A DNA stretch of 64,000 nt from Kibdelosporangium sp. MJ126-NF4 (GTDB lineage Bacteria; Actinomycetota; Actinomycetes; Mycobacteriales; Pseudonocardiaceae). The stretch is taken from NCBI RefSeq assembly GCF_000826545.1, contig NZ_CDME01000008.1, positions 1,409,707 to 1,473,706 of the forward strand, in the 5' to 3' direction. The translations under genes and the position numbers were made by a program. The notes beneath the pieces were generated by a model. It searched no databases and was not told the DNA's origin. It was given only the letters and a program-made list of their open reading frames with translations. Positions 58,798 through 64,000 of the stretch are shown in pieces; positions within the stretch are counted from its first letter, which is position 1; every line of letters starts with the position of its first letter.

Positions 58798-58831
58798 CCC
58801 GCACCCGCGACCGGCGGCCACGGTAGGGGTC

Positions 58832-58848
58832 ACTGGTTCAATCCCAGT
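58832..58848 (+). other. orphan tRNA T-arm-like sequence
   Basis: ACTGGTTCAATCCCAGT has a perfect 5-bp stem closing the 7-nt loop TTCAATC, matching the universal tRNA T-arm (GGTTCRAnYCC). No acceptor stem, anticodon arm or D-arm accompanies it. It could be the 3' scar of an integration event or chance. Confidence 0.35.
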
Positions 58849-58860
58849 AACGTCGCGAAC

Positions 58861-59697
58861 GTGCGAATCCAACTTGCTGAGGCGGCGGAACTTGCCACGG
58901 TCCTCCCCGACACGCCAGCGACACAGCTCGACGGCCTGCGCGCGGCGGTCACAGCCGGGACAGGTGCCTGCCTCGTCGCCTACGCCGACACGAACCACGT
59001 TGCGGGCCACGTGATCTTCACGATGATGCACTCGACATGGGACGCGGCCGAGTTTCTCGACGTGCACCAGGTCTCGGTACACGACAGCGAGGTCGCCGCA
59101 CAGCTGCTGGCCCGGTTGCGTGAGATCGCATCCGAACGCGGAATGGGAGCGATCCGCTTCAGCACCAACGAAGACATGCTCCTCGTGGGCGCCGAACCGA
59201 CACATCGGACCAAGCGACGGTTCACGTTGGCCGTCCACACCGCCTCGGCAACCAGGCATTCCATGATTCGACGTGTGCAAGCCGAAGACGTCATGGAGAT
59301 CGAACGGCTGTGCCGCGCCCACGCGGTCTACGAGAAAGCACAACAGCAGGCCGCCGGGTTCGCCTCGCGTCTCATGTCCCAGTTGCTCGCCGAGTCACCA
59401 CGAGTCTGGGGCTGGGTCGTACCCGCCGATGACGGACTGATCGGGTATATGACCTGTTCACGTGAGTACGGCTTCCACGACGGCGGTGACTACGTCCACA
59501 TGGACACGCTGTACCTCGACCAGGAACGGCGCGGTGCCGGGATCGGCGCGCAGCTCATCGCCCACGCGGTAGCAGACGCCACTGAGTGGGGGCTCACGAA
59601 GGTGCGGTGGCAGACACCTTCGTGGAACTCGCCCGCGATCCGTTTCTACGAGCGCGTCGGTGCCATCGGTGTCCATGTGGACCAGCTCATGATCTGA
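58861..59697 (+). CDS. GNAT-family N-acetyltransferase, two-lobed
   Basis: 278 residues from GTG 58861. The C-terminal half is GNAT: 'VHMDTLYLDQERRGAGIGAQLIAHAVADATEWGLTKVRWQTP' (acetyl-CoA loop RRGAGIG) and 'NSPAIRFYERVGAIGV'. The N-terminal half ('CLVAYADTNHVAGHVIFT', 'LARLREIASERGMGAIRF') looks like a degenerate second GNAT lobe. Substrate unknown. The gene is alone, right after the amidase and the T-arm-like element. Confidence 0.85.
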   Translation: MRIQLAEAAELATVLPDTPATQLDGLRAAVTAGTGACLVAYADTNHVAGHVIFTMMHSTWDAAEFLDVHQVSVHDSEVAAQLLARLREIASERGMGAIRFSTNEDMLLVGAEPTHRTKRRFTLAVHTASATRHSMIRRVQAEDVMEIERLCRAHAVYEKAQQQAAGFASRLMSQLLAESPRVWGWVVPADDGLIGYMTCSREYGFHDGGDYVHMDTLYLDQERRGAGIGAQLIAHAVADATEWGLTKVRWQTPSWNSPAIRFYERVGAIGVHVDQLMI

Positions 59698-59724
59698 CTG
59701 AACGGCGTCACTACCCCATGACGG

Positions 59725-60804
59725 CTATAGCCCTACCGCTGTGGGTGCGTCGCGGACGTGAGCGGCCAGTGCGGGGATGACATGTTGGGCGTCGCGGTGT
59801 ACGCCTCGCAATGTGTTGGAGGCGAAGGAGCGCTGGAACTCCAGTCCTACGTAGACCAGGCCGGGGTGTGTGGCTGAGATGCCGCCGGAGTGTCGTGGGA
59901 TGCCGTTGTCCAGTGTGTCCAGTGGGGTGAGGTAGTTCAGGTGTGGGCGGTAGCCGGTGGCGAACAGGACGGTGTCGACTTGTTCGCGGGTGCCGTCGGC
60001 CCAGATCACTCCGTCGGTGTCGAACGCGGTGAACATCGGGCGTCGGTTCATTCGGCCGTTGTCCAGGGCGGCTTGGTAGTCGCCGGTGTCCAGGACGAGG
60101 GTTCCGCCGACGTAGTGGATGAGCCATTCTGGTGGGAGTTGGTCGAAGCCGGTCGACGTGAGCCAGTGGTGTACGTCCTGACCGTCGCGGCGTTGTGGCA
60201 TGAAGGCGATGGGACGGTTGGTGGCGAGGGTGACGGTGGCGATGTCGGCGAGTTCGTAGGCGACCTGGATGGCTGAGTTGCCCGCGCCGACCACGACGAC
60301 GCGTTCGCCGTGGTGTTGTTTGGGGTTGCGGTAGTCGGCTACGTGCAGCACGCGTCCGGTGAATTGGTCCTGGCCGGGCAGTGTCGGCAGGTGTGGGTTG
60401 CCGAATGAGCCGGTGGCGGCGACGATTCCGGCGGTGTGGATGGTTTCGCCGTGTGCGGTGTGGACGAGGTAGCCGTGTGTGTCGTGTGCCTGCACTGTGG
60501 TCACGGTGGTGTTGGTGCGGATCTCGGCGTCGAGGGTGGTGGCGTAGTGGCGGAGGTAGCTGACGACTTCGTCGCGGTGGGGGTAGTGGTTGGGGTCGCT
60601 GGGGAAGTCGAGGCCGGGCATGGTGCTGTGCTGGGCGGGGGAGAAGAGGGTGAGGCTGTCGTAGTAGGACGGCCATGAGCCGACTGGTTCGGGTCCGGCT
60701 TCGAGCACGAGTGGGTTCAGGCCGTGGGTGGTGAGGGTGTGGGCGGCGGTGAGGCCGGACTGGCCCGCGCCGATCACGACGACGTCGGCCTTGGTGTCGA
60801 TCAT
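59725..60804 (-). CDS. flavin-containing monooxygenase/oxidoreductase (ArsO-like)
   Basis: 359 residues. FAD motif 'DVVVIGAGQSGLTAAHTL', FMO-type 'SWPSYYDSLTLFSPAQHSTMPG', NADPH motif 'ERVVVVGAGNSAIQVAYEL' and 'VDTVLFATGYRPHLNYL' are present. It resembles ArsO-type flavoproteins found in ars operons, fitting its co-transcription with an ArsR-regulated set: the ATG overlaps the MFS stop by one base (TGATG). Proposed role is redox chemistry on arsenical compounds; activity is inferred from context. Confidence 0.82.
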   Translation of the reverse strand: MIDTKADVVVIGAGQSGLTAAHTLTTHGLNPLVLEAGPEPVGSWPSYYDSLTLFSPAQHSTMPGLDFPSDPNHYPHRDEVVSYLRHYATTLDAEIRTNTTVTTVQAHDTHGYLVHTAHGETIHTAGIVAATGSFGNPHLPTLPGQDQFTGRVLHVADYRNPKQHHGERVVVVGAGNSAIQVAYELADIATVTLATNRPIAFMPQRRDGQDVHHWLTSTGFDQLPPEWLIHYVGGTLVLDTGDYQAALDNGRMNRRPMFTAFDTDGVIWADGTREQVDTVLFATGYRPHLNYLTPLDTLDNGIPRHSGGISATHPGLVYVGLEFQRSFASNTLRGVHRDAQHVIPALAAHVRDAPTAVGL

Positions 60805-62024
60805 CAGGAAGGATCTTTCTGTGTTGGATGGGGGACGAGGGCGAGTAGGGCGGCGGCAGCGGTGGCCGCGCCCAGGACGAGGAAGGTGGCCGCGTAGCCG
60901 TTGAGCAAGGAGGCCAGTGCGGTGGCGGCGAACGGGGCGAGCGCCATGGTGATGGTCATCGGCGCCGCCAGCAGGCCGCTGAGTCGGCCGTAGTGTGTTG
61001 CTCCCCAGCGGTCGGTGACGGCGGTGGCCTGGAGCAGGGTGAATACGCCGCGGGCCATCCCGGCCAGGACAGACGCTCCGATCAGTGCGGTGACGGTGGT
61101 CAGCACGCCCAGTAGGGCGATGGTGGCTGCCATGCTCAGCAGGACCACCAGGGTCCGGACGCGGACACTGGATCGGCGAGTGAGCGTGCCGTAGCCGAGG
61201 CGTCCGGCGACCTGCCCGGCGCCGCCAAGGCCGAGGGCCAGTGCGGCTGTGGTGGTGTCCACGCCGCGTTCGGCCAGCAGTGGTACGAGGGTGACCACGA
61301 CGGCGAACGTGGCGAACGCCGCGATGCTCAACGCGACTGCCAATGCGAGGAAAGCGGGACTTCGTGCCACCCGGTCCGGGTTGGTGTGGGTGTGCTGTGG
61401 TTCAACGGTCGGGCGAGGTGGCCAGGGCAGTCGGAGTCCGAGCCAATGACCGGGGATGGTGACCAGTGCGAGGATCGCGGCGAGCACGAGGTAGGTGGTC
61501 CGCCAGTCCAGTTGCGACACCAGCGCGGCGGTCAGGGGCGCGAAGACCGTGCTGGCCAGGCCCGCGGCCAAGGTCAGTACGGTCAAGGCGCGTACCCGGT
61601 TTGGTCCGTGCCAGCGTGTGAGCGCGGCGAACGCTGGTGGGTAGAGCACCGCGCCCATTGCCATGCCCACCGCCAGCCACGCTCCGATGAACCACGCGAG
61701 GTTCTGTGCGGTGGCCACGGCGACCAGTGCCGGTACCGCGAGTAGTGAACCTGCGGTCATCACCTGGCGAGGGCCGTGTTGGTCGAGCCACCGCCCCACG
61801 GGGATCCCCACCAGGGCGGCAACCAGTTGACTGGCCGACAGCGCCGCGGTCAGGGCGGTGGCCGACCAGCCAGTGGCTGCGGTGATGTGCCCGGCCAGGA
61901 CGGGAAAGGCGTAGTAGAGCACGCCCCAACTGGTGATCTCCGTGGCGCACAGCACCACCAGCACTCGCCGCAACCCCGCTCGTGTCGCGGAATCCGGCTG
62001 TGGCAGCGTCCGCGAAACTGACAC
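60804..62024 (-). CDS. MFS transporter of the ars-type operon
   Basis: 406 residues with 12 helices. 'VVLCATEITSWGVLYYAFPVLAGHI', 'GIPVGRWLDQHGPRQVMTAGSL' (motif A) and 'VYGxx'-like 'GRLGYGTLTRRSSVRVRTL' resemble MCP/OFA-like transporters placed in actinobacterial ars loci. It may export an arsenical or related compound. It lies 8 nt after the upstream flavoprotein stop, overlaps the next ATG by one base, and so is co-transcribed. Confidence 0.85.
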   Translation of the reverse strand: MSVSRTLPQPDSATRAGLRRVLVVLCATEITSWGVLYYAFPVLAGHITAATGWSATALTAALSASQLVAALVGIPVGRWLDQHGPRQVMTAGSLLAVPALVAVATAQNLAWFIGAWLAVGMAMGAVLYPPAFAALTRWHGPNRVRALTVLTLAAGLASTVFAPLTAALVSQLDWRTTYLVLAAILALVTIPGHWLGLRLPWPPRPTVEPQHTHTNPDRVARSPAFLALAVALSIAAFATFAVVVTLVPLLAERGVDTTTAALALGLGGAGQVAGRLGYGTLTRRSSVRVRTLVVLLSMAATIALLGVLTTVTALIGASVLAGMARGVFTLLQATAVTDRWGATHYGRLSGLLAAPMTITMALAPFAATALASLLNGYAATFLVLGAATAAAALLALVPHPTQKDPS

Positions 62025-62032
62025 CTCGGATG

Positions 62033-63364
62033 TCAGCGGGCCGCTGGTGCGGACAGTGACAGCGTCTGGGGTTCGCTGGCCGCGCCGCAGCAGCCGGAGC
62101 CCGTGTCCTCAGCGGGCACGTCGAACACGCCCGACCCGCCACAGACACCGGTTTCCGGCAGTACCAGCTCGACCCGCTCGGCGGATTCCCGGTCGCCCGC
62201 CAACGCGGCGGCGATCGAGCGGACCTGTTCGTACCCGGTCATCGCGAGGAAGGTCGGCGCGCGGCCGTAGCTTTTCATGCCCGCGAGGAACACGTTCGGT
62301 TCCGGGTGGGACAGTTCCTTCACGCCATGCGGATAGACGGTGCCGCAGGAGTGCACGTTCGGGTCGATCAACGGCGCCAACGCGACCGGGGCCTGCAGCG
62401 TCGGGTCCAGGTCGAGTCGTACCTCCGACAGCCAGGACAGGTCGGGGCGGAACCCGGCCAGCACCACGACCTCGTCGACGGCATCCAGTCGCTCACCCTC
62501 CGACGAGCGCAGCACCAGGCGGTCTTCGTCGTCGCGTTCGACTTCTTCCGTGCGGAACCCGGTCACCACGGTGATGTGCCCGGCGTCGACTGCGGCCTTC
62601 GCTCGTAGTCCCAAGGCGCCACGGGCCGGGAGTTGGTCGGCGTCGCCGCCGCCGAACACCGTGCCGACCGCGCCGCGGCGCAGCAGCCAGGTGATCCTGG
62701 TCGATGGCTGCCGCTCGGCGAGACCGGCGAAGGCCACCAGCGCGGTGAGCGCCGAATGTCCGCTCCCGGCGATGACCACGTGTTTGCCCGTGTACCGCGC
62801 GGCGACCTCTGGGGCGGTCAGGTTCGGCACGCGGTAGCCGATCCGGTCGCTCGCGGCGGTCTCGCCGATGGCGGGAAGACCATCGCCACCGAGGGGGTTC
62901 GGTGCGCTCCAGGTGCCGGACGCGTCGATCACCGCACGCGCCGTGACTCGCTCCTCACGACCGTCGGACGTACGGACGTGCACAGTCAATGGCTCGGAGT
63001 CCCGTCCGGCGTCCACCACGCGGTCGCGGCCCCGGCGGGCGACGCCGACGACCTCGTGGCCGAATCGGATCCGGTCGCCCAACGCGTCAGCCAGCGGACG
63101 CAGGTACGACCGGGCCCACTCCTCGCCGGTGGGATAGCCCTCCGGGGCCTGCCAGCCTCGTGGCTCCAGCAGGCGGCGTGCGGCAGGCGCGACCAGTTCC
63201 GGCCACTTCGAGAAGAGCCGGACATGGTGCCACTGCGCCACGGCCGCTCCGGCGTGTTCCCCGCGTTCGAGGACCAGCACGGCTTGTCCCCGTTCGGCCA
63301 GGTCCGCCGCCGCGGCCAAGCCGACCGGCCCCGCACCGATCACGACCACAGGCAAGTCGCTCAT
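62033..63364 (-). CDS. FAD-dependent NAD(P)-binding oxidoreductase with Cys-rich tail
   Basis: 443 residues from ATG 63364; the frame extends to 63457 but the FAD motif 'LPVVVIGAGPVGLAAAADLAERG' follows this start. NADPH motif: 'HVVIAGSGHSALTALVAF'; 'DEVVVLAGFRPDLSWLSEV' is the FMO/lycopene-like ATG motif variant. The C-terminus has 'ETGVCGGSG' and 'DTGSGCCGAAS', a Cys and a Cys pair that could bind As(III), as do the Cys pairs of the neighbouring ArsR. First gene of the operon, divergent from the ArsR fusion. Arsenical oxidation or reduction is inferred. Confidence 0.82.
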   Translation of the reverse strand: MSDLPVVVIGAGPVGLAAAADLAERGQAVLVLERGEHAGAAVAQWHHVRLFSKWPELVAPAARRLLEPRGWQAPEGYPTGEEWARSYLRPLADALGDRIRFGHEVVGVARRGRDRVVDAGRDSEPLTVHVRTSDGREERVTARAVIDASGTWSAPNPLGGDGLPAIGETAASDRIGYRVPNLTAPEVAARYTGKHVVIAGSGHSALTALVAFAGLAERQPSTRITWLLRRGAVGTVFGGGDADQLPARGALGLRAKAAVDAGHITVVTGFRTEEVERDDEDRLVLRSSEGERLDAVDEVVVLAGFRPDLSWLSEVRLDLDPTLQAPVALAPLIDPNVHSCGTVYPHGVKELSHPEPNVFLAGMKSYGRAPTFLAMTGYEQVRSIAAALAGDRESAERVELVLPETGVCGGSGVFDVPAEDTGSGCCGAASEPQTLSLSAPAAR

Positions 63365-63378
63365 CCCGACACCTCTTT

Positions 63379-63442
63379 CATCGATGAGTCTCGATTGACG
63401 AGGTCGAGAGTATCGATGGCTGTCGATGAATGCAACCATCGA
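63379..63442. promoter_or_regulatory. ArsR-type operator region
   Basis: Several TCGAT elements crowd the divergent space: palindrome CATCGATG (63379-63386), ATCGAT (63412-63417) and the inverted repeat TCGATG-N8-CATCGA (63423-63442). The last is 14 nt before the ArsR start. Repeated inverted sites suit an ArsR dimer controlling both directions. Confidence 0.55.
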
Positions 63443-63456
63443 TTCGGGTCGATACA

Positions 63457-64000
63457 ATGAGTGGCATGCCGATCGCCTTGCCCCGGGCCCAGGTCCTCCC
63501 AGTTCAAGAGGCTGTCACCTACGCCGAGTGGTTCGCGTGCCTGGCCGAGCCGGTCCGGGTGCGGCTGTTGCACGCCGTGGCCACCAGCCCGAAGGGCATC
63601 ACTGTCGGCGCGTTGACCGAGATCCTCGGCACCAGCCAGTCCACCACCTCGCACCATGTGCGCAAGCTCGCCGACGTCGGCTTCGTCCACCTGAACAAGC
63701 AGGGCACGGCCACGATCGTCACCGTCAACGAGGCCTGCTGCGCCGGACTGCCACACGCCGCCGACGCCGTCATGGGCATGCTCGCCCCGCGACCGTGCTG
63801 CCCCGACGACGTGCCCACGGATGTGACCGTCCGCGCACTGGAGTCAGGGGACTGGTCGGCGGTTCGGCGGATCTACGCCGAAGGCATCGCCACGGGCATG
63901 GCGACCTTCGAGACCACGGTGCCCAGCCGTGCGAGTCTGGACGCGAAATGGTTGCCCGATCACCGTTGGGTCGCCGAGATCGGTGGCGAGGTGGTCGGCT
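63457..64000 (+). CDS. ArsR repressor fused to a GNAT (ArsN-like) acetyltransferase, cut by window edge
   Basis: 181 residues are visible. ArsR winged helix: 'WFACLAEPVRVRLLHAVAT', 'ITVGALTEILGTSQSTTSHHVRKLADVGFVHL'. Two Cys pairs, 'NEACCAGL' and 'RPCCPDD', are placed as As(III)-type ligands. Straight after comes the start of a GNAT of the phosphinothricin acetyltransferase/ArsN group: 'VTVRALESGDWSAVRRIYAEGIATGMATFETTVP' and 'HRWVAEIGGEVVG'. ArsN enzymes acetylate arsinothricin/phosphinothricin, so this single protein may sense and detoxify. ATG 63466 is an alternative start: TACAAT (63453-63458) could act as -10 for a leaderless transcript from there. Confidence 0.88.
   Translation, partial: MSGMPIALPRAQVLPVQEAVTYAEWFACLAEPVRVRLLHAVATSPKGITVGALTEILGTSQSTTSHHVRKLADVGFVHLNKQGTATIVTVNEACCAGLPHAADAVMGMLAPRPCCPDDVPTDVTVRALESGDWSAVRRIYAEGIATGMATFETTVPSRASLDAKWLPDHRWVAEIGGEVVG

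Noticed and set aside
58801..58860. A complete tRNA gene
   Set aside because: Only the T-arm can be formed; no acceptor, D or anticodon arms are present.

Overview
This window is high-GC chromosomal DNA from a filamentous actinomycete, probably of the Pseudonocardiales, though genus and species cannot be read from it. The evidence is GC-rich third codon positions, GTG starts, GTGA/ATGA translational coupling, a SARP regulator, MmyB-type and PadR/MarR/GbsR/GntR/ROK regulators, many secreted hydrolases and an actinobacterial tandem glycine riboswitch. No insertion sequence, CRISPR array, rRNA or intact tRNA was seen.

Layout. 1-3.7 kb: C-terminally cut TPR-CHAT protein (minus). 4-7.2 kb: molybdopterin oxidoreductase, SCO6745-family protein, secreted RTX-like protein and an RHS remnant. 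8.1-11.6 kb: lactococcin-972-type bacteriocin cassette (peptide, two membrane halves, ATPase). 11.7-16.3 kb: ECF sigma factor with DUF899/SnoaL genes, divergent from a MarR-DHA2 efflux pair. 16.4-21.2 kb: flavodoxin-fold reductase, broken MmyB regulator, VOC/PadR pair, AlkZ-like glycosylase and a beta-hydroxyacid dehydrogenase. 21.2-28.2 kb: a compact RiPP operon. 28.6-36.2 kb: decayed acyl-CoA oxidase, unknown exported protein, GbsR/DUF418 pair and a SARP/NB-ARC/TPR regulator. 36.2-40.4 kb: exported cell-envelope proteins. 40.6-41.4 kb: two DUF202 proteins. 41.5-50.9 kb: sugar-acid catabolic locus. 51-58.8 kb: secreted hydrolases (GH5, M14 carboxypeptidase, PLD, amidase) with a membrane-bound HTH/glycosidase-like regulator. 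58.9-64 kb: GNAT and an ars-type operon with an ArsR-acetyltransferase fusion cut by the right edge.

The most striking system is the RiPP operon on the minus strand: a 32-residue precursor (28141-28239), a hairpin, then YcaO, TfuA, a cobalamin-binding radical SAM protein, a cytochrome P450 and an MFS exporter, with overlaps or gaps of at most 11 nt from YcaO onward. From known families this predicts a small peptide with backbone thioamides (YcaO-TfuA), methylated on unactivated carbon (B12 radical SAM) and oxidised (P450), then exported. I do not recognise this combination with so short a precursor.

Other systems worth attention are a tandem glycine riboswitch placed before a secreted M14 carboxypeptidase, a one-component membrane regulator whose extracellular glycosidase-like domain lacks the expected catalytic glutamate, a histidine-free Vgb-like lipoprotein, a cysteine-containing lactococcin 972 relative with a split membrane partner, and the ArsR-GNAT fusion.

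All calls come from reading the sequence and its translations by eye. No database search or structure prediction was run, and residue numbers are approximate where marked with about.
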